Part shown: one piece after another, positions 43,602-55,509 of the stretch
How the letters are laid out: each line of letters starts with the position of its first letter
Numbering within the stretch: position 1 is the stretch's first letter
Assembly: GCF_021730395.1 (NCBI RefSeq)
Contig: NC_069377.1
Span: forward strand, 72,051,501 to 72,115,500
Direction of reading: 5' to 3'
DNA: 64,000 nt
From: Mercenaria mercenaria
Lineage: Eukaryota > Mollusca > Bivalvia > Venerida > Veneridae
Translations under genes and position numbers: made by a program
Notes under the pieces: generated by a model
Told to the model about the DNA's origin: nothing
Databases searched by the model: none
The model's input: the letters and a program-made list of their open reading frames with translations, nothing else

Positions 43602-46600
43602 ATGCCTAAATTAGTATCACCGAACATTTTAGAAAAGCGTGTCCGACTGGGTACAATTGAGATACCGACGAAATCCGACGGGTCGCCAAAATATACATTT
43701 GATCACTTAAAATACCCGAAAGACTCTGTTTGGAATTTACCCGACCCTAAAGAATCATTATGGATTACAGTTCCTATAGAAGATGAATTGTTCAAAATTG
43801 CTCATTATATGGATAGGAATAAAAGTTATAGGTAACTTCTTTTTTTTTCAAACTTAAAATAAGTAATTATTACCTTAATGCTTCTAATGGTGGGAGCGCC
43901 GAGAGTGGTTCGCTCCCTGACCGCGCCGACAGAAAATATGGTACCAGTTAGACGATGGTACCAGTTATCTACTTCGTTAAAAGAAAAAGTGACTTCTTTC
44001 CTCTCACAATATTGTGGCGGCGATTACTATCGAAATAAATAAATAAATTGATAAAAATGATACGTTGGCAGAGGTTAATACATGTCGTAAAGCTTGCTTT
44101 ATAATTGAACGGTCAGACGGACACTGAGCTGAATGTAGCATGCAGGATTGTTAGAAACCCAATGGAAAAGAGTGGTGAGCTTTTCTTTTCTTAAATATTC
44201 AACCAAATCCTTTCATTTTCAGGACAACATACGGTAAGATGAATGAATGGATGAAAATGCCCGGGGGTAGAGACAGTCGGACAGGTGTGCCCGTTACACG
44301 TTCAGATGGTAACTGGAAACAAACAACACAGGTAAATACATTTCTCTACATACAATGGTTCTGTTTTCTACTGTATTTCAATGCCTTGCTAGTAAGTTTG
44401 TTGAGTGAAGTTTGGCGAAGTATTTCAGTTTTATGACGGTCAGCCTACATGCGTTCTCGCATACCAAAGGTCTACCATGATTCCCTGGCGTGAGTTTGAA
44501 ACTCTGATTGATGAGAAAATGACCTACATGTATTCTTGGGTTCTGCATATTCTCTGCAAATAACTTTAATTAGAGGCTTCAGATATAATGCACGAGTCAA
44601 ACGCGTCTGAAATCTATCGCCTTCCCAGGAGATCGAATCAGCGACTTCTTGATTCATATCTGATAGTATGTAATAAGAGATACTGTGATTTTATCAGTGT
44701 GCTCAAATTTTGTCAGACCTTGGCTATAAGTAGGCTTTGTCAACTCTCTAATCGTATGAAATCTCAGTGAGACTCCATAATAGCTTTGTGGTAAAACTGA
44801 AATTCTCTCAAAAGTTTTGTTTGTAAAAGAAGCATTGGTTAAGTCTTACATAACATTACTTATTACCGATGCAACCACAAACCGTTGATGTTGTATGATG
44901 ATTGTAGAAAATGTATGTTCACATGTAATGTTCGAGTTTTACACTGCAGGAAACAAAAACCACACAGAAAGACGACTTCAATGTGAGATTCCGCGAATCG
45001 TACGCCGATCTCACCAACCAAATAGCTTACAGATTTCCTAACCCTGGACTTCCTAGGTAGGTTTACAATCAATGATACGGATGTTATACATGAAATTATA
45101 TGCCCAGTGCAGACTAGCTATGTTAGTATGTTTATCTAATATTGCAGGGGACAGCACATCCTCAGAATGAGGATCGTAGAGTATCCGATATTCAAAATAC
45201 GCGTCTCTACGGAACATGACCGTTGCAGTGGAAGTTAAGATATCTGAACAAAATATATTACAATGGAGAACTTAATAGTATGCAAAATAATTCAAAAGAG
45301 GCTGATTCGTGATGAGAAAGAAATGCAAAAAGTACCGTTTCAGGAAATGTACCGTTACTGAAGTTGTTTTTAATATGAAATTCCCGGATTGCAAATGATA
45401 TACATGTACATTTAAGTTTACAATCCCTACCGACTGTACATGTCTTTTTCACGACTTAGGTTTTTAACATAATTTTATATTAATTAGAATACTTATATAT
45501 ACAATGTAACGTAATACTATTCCGATTATTTGTTTATGGGCGAGTTGTGATGTTAATGGTGTTTCTCTTGACAGTATCTTATCTATTGCAAGCCAGCTGC
45601 ATGGGTTCTTTACACGGCTCACACTCGCGTAGGTAACATAGGTAAGGGATAAATAATACAAAGTTAGCGACCGTAACCACTCGGTTATGAAGACCCCTAT
45701 ATAGGGAAGATAGACATTAACATAGCCTACTTAAACTCGAAAAAGACCTGGTATAGTTTACCACTGACTTTATTTATATCAAATGCTTGTCACATGCAAA
45801 CAGTGATGACATCATCAAATTGTGTGGGTTTTTTTGTTTGTTTTATTATAAGAATATCATTCCTTCTAACAGTTCCTTTTTTGTCGATGTTTGCAGGTTA
45901 CGTCAGGGGAGCATTGGGGGAAGTTGGAGACATATAAAAGAAGTTCTAGGTCACGGCGGAAGCCGCGTGTGTTATGTTGATGGTAAGTCTTGATGGGCAA
46001 TCACCGTGAGATTTTTCCTTAGTAAACTAATATATGTATACCTATTCTGGGAGACAAAAAAAAAAACATTCGTTTTTGTATAATAAAAGTTTTATTCAAG
46101 TCTGAAATGAAATGATTTTTTTTTGTGATTCTGTCAGTTCTGTTGAAGAACTTCAGAATGTAATACAGCTAAATAATCATATGTAAAACATTAAGTCTTA
46201 GATTATATTAAAATTCTACGGAAATCTATTAGTACCTTTGCATTTTCGCGATTTGTTATGCCCACTTTCGAAGAAGGAGGGGTATATTGTTTTGCAGATC
46301 TATGTCGGTCGGTCGGTCGGTCTGTCGGTCCGTAGACCAATCGGTTTCCGGATGATAACTCGGCAACGCTTGGGCCTAGGATCATGAATGTTAATATGGA
46401 GGTTGGTCATGGTTAGCAGATGACTCCTATTGATTTTGGTCAGTAGGTCAGTCACAGTGACCCGGAACAGTTAAACGGTTTCCGGATAATAACTCAGGAA
46501 GGCTTAAGCCTAGGATCATGAAAGTTGATAGGTAGGTTGGTCATGACCAGAAGATGAACCCAATTGATTTTGAGGTCAGTAGGTTAAAGGTCAAGGTCAC

Positions 46601-49353
46601 AGTGACCCGGAACAGTTAAACCGTTTCCGGACGATAACTTTAGAACGCTTGGGCCTAGGATCATGAGGTCATTACCAGCATAAGAAACCTCTTTTGATTT
46701 TTAGGTCAGTAGGTCATGGGTCAAGGTCACAGTGACCCGGAACAGTTAAACTGTTTCCTGACGATAACTTTAGAACGCTTGTGCCTAGGATGACGAAACT
46801 TGATAGTAAGGTTGGTCATGACTAGCAGATGATCCCTATTGGGTTTGATGTAAGTAGGTCAAAGGTCAAGGTCACAGTGACCCGGAACAATTAAACCGTT
46901 TCCGGACGATAACTTGAGAACGTTTGGACATAGGATCACGAAATTTAATAGGGAGGTACGTTGACCATGACCAGCAGATGACCCCTACGGATGTTGAGAT
47001 CAGTAGGCCAAAGGTCAAGGTCACATTGACCCAAAACAGTAGAATTGTTGGTCTCAGCTAGATCACATTTGATACGGAGGTCACTTATGACTGGTAAATG
47101 ACCCATATTTTTTTATTTGAGGTTAGTACGTCAAACGTCCAGTGCACAGTGACCAAATAATTTCTGTTCCTTGTGCAGTTATTGAATGCATCAAGGGGGG
47201 CAGGTGGGGGGAGCAATTGAATTTAGCGCTAAACATCGCGGCAATTTTATGCATATGCGCAAACGTGAAGGCAATGTATATATGAAACAGGATTCCGTCC
47301 AACTCTTGTTTTTTTATAGCTAACACAAATCAAACAAAGCATATCGTGTGTGTTCTTTCAGAAATTCTGAAAAAAGCGAGAGCCCCCGTTTGTCTCAGTG
47401 AAGTGACGGGCTTTAAGCATGAAGTTATACGTCAGTTAAGCTGACACTGCCATGAAAAGAATGTGTCTATATGAATACTGTTCACATTTCTTTCATCTTA
47501 TTTAAAAAGGTCTAGTATCAGTTTATGACGAGGAACAGTTTAATCAGAATCTACATGCCCAGTCCCCATACAGACCCCATCTCCGCCGGCAACTGTATTC
47601 GGCTAACAGAGGGTTCGACTTTGAGGCAGCCAGACAGGGACGTGAAGGAGTACATTGTAAGATGTTACACTTTTTTTTTTCAATTTTATACCTATATTGT
47701 TATTTCTTTACAAAAAACAAAAAGAGAGAAAGCTTGTTAAAACCAACTCGAACATGGTTTCTACACTCCCTGCACCAGTCAATTCACCTAGAGGAGTATC
47801 TCTTCACTGCAGTGTGAGCCAGGGTAGATACGTATGCTGTCAGAAACGAAAACTGAACCGGTGTCATGCCCAACATTTACATGAATAAATTCTAATCTGT
47901 AGTTGTCAATTACATCAGTGTGTAACTCATCCGGGAATAGACGGACTTAAAATCAAAATTTCTTTTAAAGTATGAGTCATTTTACAGTATACTTAATTGT
48001 TTCCTATAAAGTTGTGTATATCTCAATGTTCACATAATTACTGACTATACGATTCTTTCTCTGTCCTGAGGAGGGTCGATGTATCATCTGTCACAAGGCA
48101 AACTAAAAAAAAGCGCCAAATTTAGTATTTTTCCATAAATTTTCATTAGCCTTCATAAACAAAAACAGTTTGCCCCCTTGTGAAATATTTTCGTATATGG
48201 CATGCGAACATAAGAACTGTTTAAAGGATTTTATTCATAGAACAATATTCCAAACTGTATATAGTCTTACACTGAGTATTTATCTGTACGAAAAAAGGAC
48301 CTGTTTTACAGCTGTAAAACGTCTGTAAAAGACCTGTGTTTTGAAATTACAGCCGTAAAATACCTGTAAGTGAAAAATTACCAGAAATACAGTTGAAATT
48401 TACAGGTGTAATACAGGTAGGTCTCAAAAATTCAGCTGTAAAAATTAGTTGAAAGTTACAGCTGTAAAATGGTCATGTCTCAAAATTACAGTTGTAACTT
48501 TTTTGGAGGGAAACATGAGTATTGTCAGCCAACTTTAATGCATTTTGGCGGGATATAACTGAAATTCACAGAGACACCACATCATCTAAAATACTGGAAT
48601 GTTAACTGTTGTGGAGCAAGTGCAGATGTCTAATTATCTAACATAGTTTTAATAAGACATGTTTAAGTACATATAACAACTATTAACACTATATTTGAAG
48701 CTATTTGTTTAAAAGTCATAATGACAAGATTGTCATATGTTTTCATGACAAAGAAAGTTTTATAAACAAGATCTGATGCATTTTGCAATTGCTATACTGT
48801 AAACAGAATACATTTTGTTCTTTACTTACTATGTTATTTATTTTGCCATTTCTGTAGTAATTACTACCCTTTCTAGAGAATTACAATTCATCCTAAAACT
48901 TTTTGTACCTCTGCTTTCGTCCCTTAAAATAATGCCCTCTCAATTTTCAACACCTGTAATATTTCTACAGCTGTAACTTCTTCTTCTTCTTCTTGTCGTT
49001 CGCAGCATTACAGCTGTAACATTTAGGCATAATCTACAGGACCAGGTGTAAATTTGAAATAATCAGGACTGTAATTTTGAACAAAAATACAGGTCTTTTA
49101 CAGCTGTAGTAAAATTTCGTACAGGAAGGTGCAGATCAGTTGTCTCCCTTTACTTTAGCCGTAGTGCATCTTAAAATTTCTTCTAAAATTATTTGATTTA
49201 TGTTTATAGCAATTATTCGTTTATATTTTAGTACCCGCAGTGGAAGAATTACCCATGATGAGTTCCAACGAGAAAGCAAGAAAACTAGCGATACAGAGCC
49301 CAAATAAGTACAAGGGAGTTTATGCCTATAATAAAGTACCTAATTTCAACTAG
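43602..49353 (+). CDS. Six-exon host gene, 266 residues, function not recognised
   Basis: Exons are 43602-43831, 44223-44331, 44950-45056, 45897-45982, 47510-47656 and 49232-49353, all with GT-AG borders. The total is 801 bases with phases that match at every junction, which is strong support for a real gene. The first ATG is used (MPKLVSPNILEKRVRLGT). The protein is hydrophilic, without signal peptide or membrane segment, and rich in Arg, Asn, Tyr and Trp (KYPKDSVWNLPDPKESLW, MNEWMKMPGGRDSRTG, RFRESYADLTNQIAYRF, YRPHLRRQLYSANRGFDFE). It ends NKVPNFN. This short-motif, Tyr/Arg/Pro style recalls small axonemal proteins, but that is only an impression. Introns 4 and 5 are enlarged by repeats. 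A gene finder or transcript would confirm the structure. Confidence 0.85.
46250..47140 (+). repeat. Dispersed bivalve repeat in intron 4, carrying ERE palindromes
   Basis: It opens with TTCGAAGAAGGAGGGGTATA and a GGTCGGTCGGTCGGTC microsatellite. About six tandem units of roughly 125-150 bp follow (GTTTCCGGACGATAACT, GCTTGGGCCTAGGATCATGA, TTGGTCATGACCAGCAGATG, TCAAGGTCACAGTGACCCGG). Four units contain a perfect GGTCAnnnTGACC (46595-46607, 46725-46737, 46870-46882, 47019-47031). A further one at about 46450 has one mismatch. Confidence 0.85.
48284..49125 (-). mobile_element. Non-autonomous TTACAGCTGTAA-rich element, copy 2 (intron 5)
   Basis: Ends are CTGTACGAAAAAAGGACCTG on the left and AAATTTCGTACAGG on the right. 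It has the same subterminal palindromes and middle as copy 1 (7239-9038) but lies in the opposite orientation and without the nested 859-bp insertion. Near 48979-49006 a TTCTTCTTCTTCTTGTCGTT segment absent from copy 1 interrupts the right subterminal region. Confidence 0.8.
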
Positions 49354-49378
49354 ACTTAATCATTGTTACAATCATGAC

Positions 49379-49403
49379 AATAAAGTTATACATCTGGAAT
49401 AAA
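49379..49403 (+). terminator. Polyadenylation signals of the six-exon gene
   Basis: AATAAA at 49379-49384 and again at 49398-49403, 26 and 45 bases after the stop codon. The 3' untranslated region would be very short. Confidence 0.6.
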
Positions 49404-50193
49404 AAATGCATGAAGACATCCATTTTGTGATTTTCTCATCAAAGGGAAGTAACTACTATATAAAATAAACAGATCCAGCATAGAATCAAACTTAGACTAG
49501 CTCCTAGACTTTGATACATCTTTTTTTTTATGATTAAATGTAGTGAACTGAGCCAGTCTATATTCTATGTCCAATATAATTTCAACATCATTCCTCTGTG
49601 AAAATCTCTAAAATAGACTGGCTTTTGTCTCTATGAAATTAAATTCATCAAAAAAGGAAAAATGTAGAAATATATTACTATCAGTCTAGTGGCTAGTCTA
49701 AATCAAACTATATGTTTATATTTTACCATTTATTGCTCAAAGTATTCGCTGCAACAAACGGGATACAATTTTTTAGTGTCTCCACGAGTCAGTATTATGT
49801 TGTAATGTACATATATATATTTTAAACAGTTGAATAAACTCTTGGTTACACATAATTTTGTGTTCGAGTTTCACTTTTGTACACGCTATTGCAGAGTCTT
49901 TGATCAAACCTGTATGAATAAAGGCCACTGCTGTAAAAATATGTTGTATTCCCTTACCCATAAATAGCCCAAATTTACCTGCACCATGGGACTACCTTTC
50001 AGCAAAAACCACTTTTTCATTTCCAAATTGTAGTCTTTACAGTTTGACCATATTCTATAACACTTGTTGAGCAAAATCTACTGAAGTTGAAAGTCCATCC
50101 ACCTACTACTTCTGGCTGAATTTTTGCTACGATTCGCCCTCTTCTTCTCACTGGTTTTCCAAAGGCTTCTATTTGGTGTGGTGTTCAGAGAAA
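49404..50193. other. Intergenic stretch between two plus-strand genes
   Basis: AT-rich to about 50000. Nearer 50194 it contains CGCCCTCTTCTTCTCACTGG, which could be promoter or 5' leader for the next exon. No frames are supported. Confidence 0.4.
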
Positions 50194-50497
50194 ATGCCCG
50201 GTAAGACATATTTTTTTTTACTTTCACATGGTCGTAAAAATGAACCCTATCTTAATGAAACTGGAGAAGAGTGCATAAACTGCCACACACCGCGCAGATA
50301 TTGAATTCCCTTGTTTAGTAACTTTCCCTAAATATCAAAATGGCGCATTTTTTCAAAGGAAAGTAACTCAAAAACTCTTACAATCTTGCAGTTCTCCGAC
50401 ACTGAACTGTTTGAAATATTCTGCAGAAAAGTGGCCTACACGTGACAGCGTTGCCATAATTGAGATTACGGATAAATATGGTTTGGAAATATCCAAC
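50194..50497 (+). CDS. Candidate start of a second plus-strand gene (two exons)
   Basis: Exon 1 at 50194-50200 (ATGCCCG, donor GTAAGA) joins in phase to exon 2 at 50427-50497 (acceptor TATTCTGCAG, donor AAC|GTAAGTA). The result is 26 codons beginning MPEKWPTRDSVAIIEITDK. Phase agreement and a strong second donor support it. A 5' acceptor at CTTGCAG near 50390 would lead to a stop, so I prefer the later one. No further exon was found before the repeats at 50.7 kb, and the family is not recognised. Confidence 0.4.
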
Positions 50498-50689
50498 GTA
50501 AGTATGGAAATGTTTCTACATATTTTTAGAGCAGCTGGTCAGCAAGGCTACAACAAATTATCCGTCTACCTTTCAATTATTCAAACCCCTCGAGAGGGCA
50601 GATTTTGACGTGTGTCAACTGACAAAGCGGCAAAATAACAAAACCTTCCGATGATGGTCTGTCCCGCTTTCAGTTCCAAAATCGAAAAG

Positions 50690-51010
50690 AACTCATCAGC
50701 ATAGTGGAAGAGTTCCCGCTTCGAATGCTGTTCATGGGTTCGCTCCCTGGCAGCGTCATACCAAAGTCGTGAAAATGAAAAATGATACAGTAGCTTCCTT
50801 GCTTGGTGCTCAGCGTCAAGATAAGTCTAGGACTATTCAGCCTGGTGTCAGTATAATCATAATGTGACTAGGTGAGACGGTATCAAGTCATGTGTCTACG
50901 ACGTGATATTTCAGTAATGCAGCGCTAAAAAGTTGGGCATTGTGCTAACTCCTAGAAGTAGACACCGTCGTTTATATGACTGAAGACGTTAAACCCGATC
51001 ACACACTAAA
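50690..51010 (+). mobile_element. SINE-like element
   Basis: The head has the tRNA-like string GGGTTCGCTCCCTGGCAG, the body GCTTGGTGCTCAGCGTCAAG, and the tail TATGACTGAAGACGTTAAAC. The head matches part of 43890-43930 (GTTCGCTCCCTGACCG). Body and tail resemble SINEs that I know from molluscs. The ends are approximate. Confidence 0.55.
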
Positions 51011-51109
51011 TCTACTGATCTTCAACATAATAGGGCTCAACCTACAACAGGCGACCATCCTACGAAGCTTGTGCACTATAGCAAAGAGCTATACTTCTTT
51101 GACTATAGA

Positions 51110-51500
51110 CTTATTTTTATATATTGAGTGGAACCGTTTTCAGTCTTGAGGTCACTGTTACCTTAATAACCTTTGACCTTTTGACCCCTTAACCAATAGG
51201 GGTTGTCATATATAATCATCCTATGAAGACTGATGCAGAGGTCAGCGCTTTCTTTCCTCACTGAGCTGAAACAGTTTTCAGTCTCTTGGTCATTGTGACC
51301 TTGACCTACTGATCTCCAAAACAATTTGAATCATGCATCATCCCATGAAGTTTAACCCTTATGAGACCAAGCAATCTTATATTTTTGATTGGAAACCAAA
51401 TGATTTGATTGGAAACCAAATGATCTACCGGCCTATGGACGGACAGACAGTTAAAGCAAAACAATATACCTTTTCTTTAGAATTTGGGCATACTAGTATT
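51110..51500 (+). repeat. Dispersed bivalve repeat (GACCTTGACCT type)
   Basis: Two diverged units contain GAACCGTTTTCAGTC or AACAGTTTTCAGTC, then GTGACCTTGACCTACTGA. The end is a GGACGGACAGACAG-like leader in reverse (CCTATGGACGGACAGACAG...AAACAATATACC). It resembles the 46.2 kb repeat family in structure. Confidence 0.55.
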
Positions 51501-51769
51501 ATAGAGCTGGTTTATAAAAATCAGATTAAAACTGAGATTTCTAAGGGGACTTAACTTCAACCTGGCAGATTACCTAGCTGAACTACTGGCTCTAAAATTG
51601 ATACTTTCTCAAGGAGTTAGCTGCAGTGGGCAGTAGTGCAAGGGAAAATGAAAAGTAAAAGAACTCTGAGCTGAACTTGTTTGAAAGCCATATATAGTCC
51701 TATAGATGATCTATCCTTTTATTCTGGATTGGAAAAGGTTCCAGTGGAACAGCAATTTTAACTACGCTT

Positions 51770-52412
51770 TGATTGATGATATAAAGCATAACCAGCCGTT
51801 GGTTAATACGATGTAGATCAAGTTGTCTCCAGTATAGAGGGGTGGCATTAAGTTATGCTGTATACCAAGGAAATTGTGTGAATCAATAGCAACAGGAAAT
51901 ATTGGCAAAATGTTTGTTGTAGCAGAGAAGGCCAACTCTAAACTTGAAAGGAACAGTGCCTCACAGGCGAGAACAGCAAGCCATAGAGGGATGCTACATA
52001 TCAAATTTGGTGACAATCCATCAAGCAGTTCATGAGATGAAGTCATTTAAAGGTTTTTCTATTTTTAGAGCTGGTGGCCCCTAACTATAGTCAAGCAAAC
52101 AATTTGAACAAAATTGAGACCTTATAAGGATGCTACAGACCAAGTATGGTGAGGATCCATCAAGTGATTTATGAAAGTTTTTTTCTCTCTGTTTTTAGCT
52201 TTGGTGGCCCTTTTAATAAGTCAAGCAAAACCATTTGAAAAAAACTGAGAGAAGACCTTAAAAGGATGCTACAGACCAAATTTAATGATGGTCCATCAAG
52301 CAGTTCATGAGAAGAAGTTGTTTAAATGTTCCTCTATTTTCAGCCAACAGAAGATGGACACAGGCAAATCACAATAGCTCACCCTGTACTTCAAGTTCAG
52401 GTGAGCTAAAAA
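51770..52412 (+). repeat. Dispersed bivalve repeat ending AGGTGAGCTAAAAA
   Basis: Diverged tandem units of about 110-130 bp contain AAGGATGCTACAGACCAA, GGTCCATCAAGCAGTTCATG and a TTTTTAGCTTTGGTGGCCC spacer. The tail is CACAATAGCTCACCCTGTAC then CAGGTGAGCTAAAAA. This tail is the unit amplified in the 9.2 kb minisatellite. Confidence 0.7.
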
Positions 52413-53869
52413 AGCAAGTTATGTGACCTAGAAAGACCTGGGATATATGTGTTTTCCAGATTTAGGAAAAAAACTTTACTTTTAATAGGATAAAACAATA
52501 AAAGATGAACAAAACACATAACTGTAACAAAATTTATTCCATTTCAATTAAGAGAATTTAAAGATAAATCAACATAGAATCCCTGAGTACCTATCTGAGG
52601 ACAATAATTTACAAGATAGAACAATATAATATCAGTACAACAAGACACAAACTATCTTGTCAGACCCTGAACACACCTAACAATGTTATATATAATACAC
52701 TACTGAAGAATCAATATTAACAATGCTATATATAAATTTAACAAATATAATGAAGCAATAGATAGATTACTTGAGAAAAATACATTAACAAATATTAAAC
52801 AACATCTCAGTTTTACTAGTCATTAATTTTAAAGATATATTATGCCCAAATTTCTAACTGAAAATTATGAACAATTACTACACACCATGAAAACATAGAA
52901 TAAACATGTTTGCATGTATAAATTGCAATGTGTCATATGTTTAAATTGATTTATACCTATTTATCTTTTCCAGTCAACGTTTGCATATTTACAATGTGAT
53001 TGTCTATTATATTCTGTATAAGACAATATTAATGCAAGAACTTTTGCTTGAATCTACATGTTAACTAATGACAGATAAAAGTATATGTATGGATGGTAAC
53101 ATCAATGGAGGCTTGAAATAATGTTTTCTGTATAAAAATGGAAATGCTTGTCTTGTTGTTTATTCTTTTCTACTGAGAAAAACAACCGTAAAATAAAAAG
53201 TTTATTTAACATTGTTTTACACAAAATGGAATAAACTAGACCCATACTTATCTGAAAAACATTGGTTTGTTCAATGTTTCTTTGAATGGTTACTTGTCCA
53301 AATATATCACTGTATTGAACAGAGCAATGTTAAATAGCCTAATAATACTACATACTAATACAGGTTTTAAGTAAACACTGTATGAATATGTAATGCCAGT
53401 AAAAAATGGAATATTTTGAACAAATGACTGTTACTTTGTATGGCATTTTTCAAATTGCGAATGCAGCTCTTAACCAAGTTAAATATATGATGAAGATTTT
53501 CTAAACTGATATAATATAATGAAATATTTTGGAGAATGGTGGGTAGAGTTCATCTTTAAAACTTAACAAGCAGTATGTTATTGAAGCTATTTGCTGACAG
53601 GTAGTTATTTTCATTTACAGACATTCTGATATTTAATGTATATCTGGCACTGAGATACAACAAAAAAGTAAAATCACAGATAATTATTCAAAAGTAAAAG
53701 CAAAACGACACTGCCTCCCATAACATGAAATCCTACAACAGTGTATAATTGATCCACATTTACATAATACATAGACAAAACTGGAATAATAAGTCCTCTA
53801 CTTGTGGAAAACTATGTTAGTGTTCGTTGTTGGCAACAGTGTTAGGACTACAAATGCTAAGAAACAAAA
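52413..53869. other. No gene seen (very AT-rich)
   Basis: Frames are short and AT-driven. It could be distal 3' untranslated sequence of a minus-strand gene, but I have no direct sign of that. Confidence 0.45.
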
Positions 53870-54545
53870 ACTATTTTTACTTAAATTTCAATAGTAACCT
53901 TGACCTACAAGCATAGACATGTATGCGGCACATTGTCTCATCATGGGGAACATTTGTGTGCAGTACTAGGATAATCCATCCATGCTTATGTAAGTTATGG
54001 AACGGAAACAATTTTACTTGACCTTCAATAGTGACCTTGACCTTTGACTGGCAACCATTGGTCATGTGCACAACACAGTGTAATCATGGGAAACATTTTT
54101 GTGTAGTCATTATACTCATAAACAAATCCTTCAATGCAATTGAAATTTATGGAGTGGAAACAAATTTTTACTTGATCTTTAACCAACAAGCATAGAACAT
54201 GTACTGTCACATTGTCTCATCATGGGGAACATTTGTGTGTAGCGCTAAGATAATCCAACAATGTATATATAAAAAGTTATGGAGCAGAAACAATTTTTAC
54301 TTGACATTCAGTAGTGACCTTGACCTATAAGCATAAGTCATGTACATGCATAACCTACATACTGCCCTCTATTCACATACCAAGTTTTATGAACCTAGCT
54401 TGAATGCTTTTTGAGTAATTGCAGGATCAAGATTTGTGGATAGACAGACAGACATATGGACAGACAGATTAACAGATGGAGGGCATTCCTATAGTCCCCT
54501 CCAGTGTTCCACCAGTAGGGGCACTAAAAATCATTCCAGGTGCTT
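53870..54545 (-). repeat. Dispersed bivalve repeat with four diverged units
   Basis: Units of about 130-150 bp contain TTACTTGACCTTCAATAGTG, ACCTTGACCT, ATTGTCTCATCATGGGGAAC and TATGGAGCAGAAACAATTTT. The end has a GACAGACAGACA run and TCCCCTCCAGTGTTCCACC. The TCAAGGTCA half-site occurs on the minus strand in several units. Confidence 0.75.
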
Positions 54546-55398
54546 TACTTGACTCAACATTTTGCAGGGATACTTAGGCAGAAATATGTGTCACAACAAG
54601 CCTATGTAACATTAATGACTTACACTTTTGATAATCAAAACTATACAAAATGTTTTATAAGTCTTGAAGTGACTTCATCTTCATGCAACTAGCTGTGAAG
54701 AAACTGCTGTAAAATCAGCAGAGAATTTTATTCTGTATTAATTAAGAACAACTCTTTTTCCTATGCTTTTAGTAACATAGTTTGTTGATTATTTCCACAA
54801 TGTTTCCAGTTCATTTGCAAACATAATTCATTTGATGAAGTTGTTTAAGAACTTTCATTTCTATATAATTTCAGGTCATAATTAACACATTAAAAACTAA
54901 ATTATTCTCACAGTTTCAGTGTCAGAGTTTGTGAACACTAAAACACAAGGACTGATAGACAAGGTGTCAACTATCCCTACTCCCAAACTGAATTGGTAGC
55001 ATAAAAAAGGGCATATCTTGAATGATAACACTGTTTTCTGTGTGTTTCAGTACAAATATTTTCTGTTAAAGAAAAAATATATGAGAAATACAAATTACAA
55101 TACTGTTAGATGTAATTGTTTAAAGAAGTCTGAAATAAAGTACACCCAAACATTATTGAACACCTTCAAGAGAGAGGTTTTATCTCGAGTTTGGGATGAA
55201 AGCACCAAACCATACACATCTAATAGAAACAAAAAAAACTCTTTAAATGTGACATTTTTATCATGCCAACATCCTCTATTTTTGTATGTATATCAAACAT
55301 CGAAAATAAATAATATAAAACATTTATACCAGATTTGTTTAAATACAGTCCATACTCAAGTTTTCTCAAGGACAATATTAAGAGGTTAATATACGGCT
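54546..55398. other. No gene supported
   Basis: A 123-codon plus-strand frame at 55018-55389 has AT-driven composition (Asn, Lys, Tyr), no splice context and no domain, so I do not call it. Confidence 0.4.
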
Positions 55399-55509
55399 TG
55401 GCTGTGCCTTCTTGCCATAATGGCACACCTAGTGTCATAAATGCCCGAGGGCCATTATGACACTAGGTGTGGGCCTGACTGTGCCATTATGGCTAGAAGG
55501 CACAACCAA
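55399..55509. other. Long imperfect hairpin
   Basis: Arms begin TTGGCTGTGCCTTCTTGCCA on the left and, on the other strand, TTGGTTGTGCCTTCTAGCCA on the right. The inner core is CACCTAGTGTCAT paired with ATGACACTAGGTG around a GCCCGAGGGC centre. The right arm has a small extra loop. It may be a foldback element; a structured RNA is less likely. Related GCCATTATGG words recur at 55735-55800. Confidence 0.75.

Noticed and set aside
37999-43831. Joining the 37999 exon to the six-exon gene
   Set aside because: The splice phase gives an immediate stop at the 43602 exon, so it is not the upstream exon of that gene.
55018-55389. 123-codon plus-strand frame
   Set aside because: Asn/Lys/Tyr-rich composition is what AT-rich DNA gives by chance; there are no splice sites or domains.
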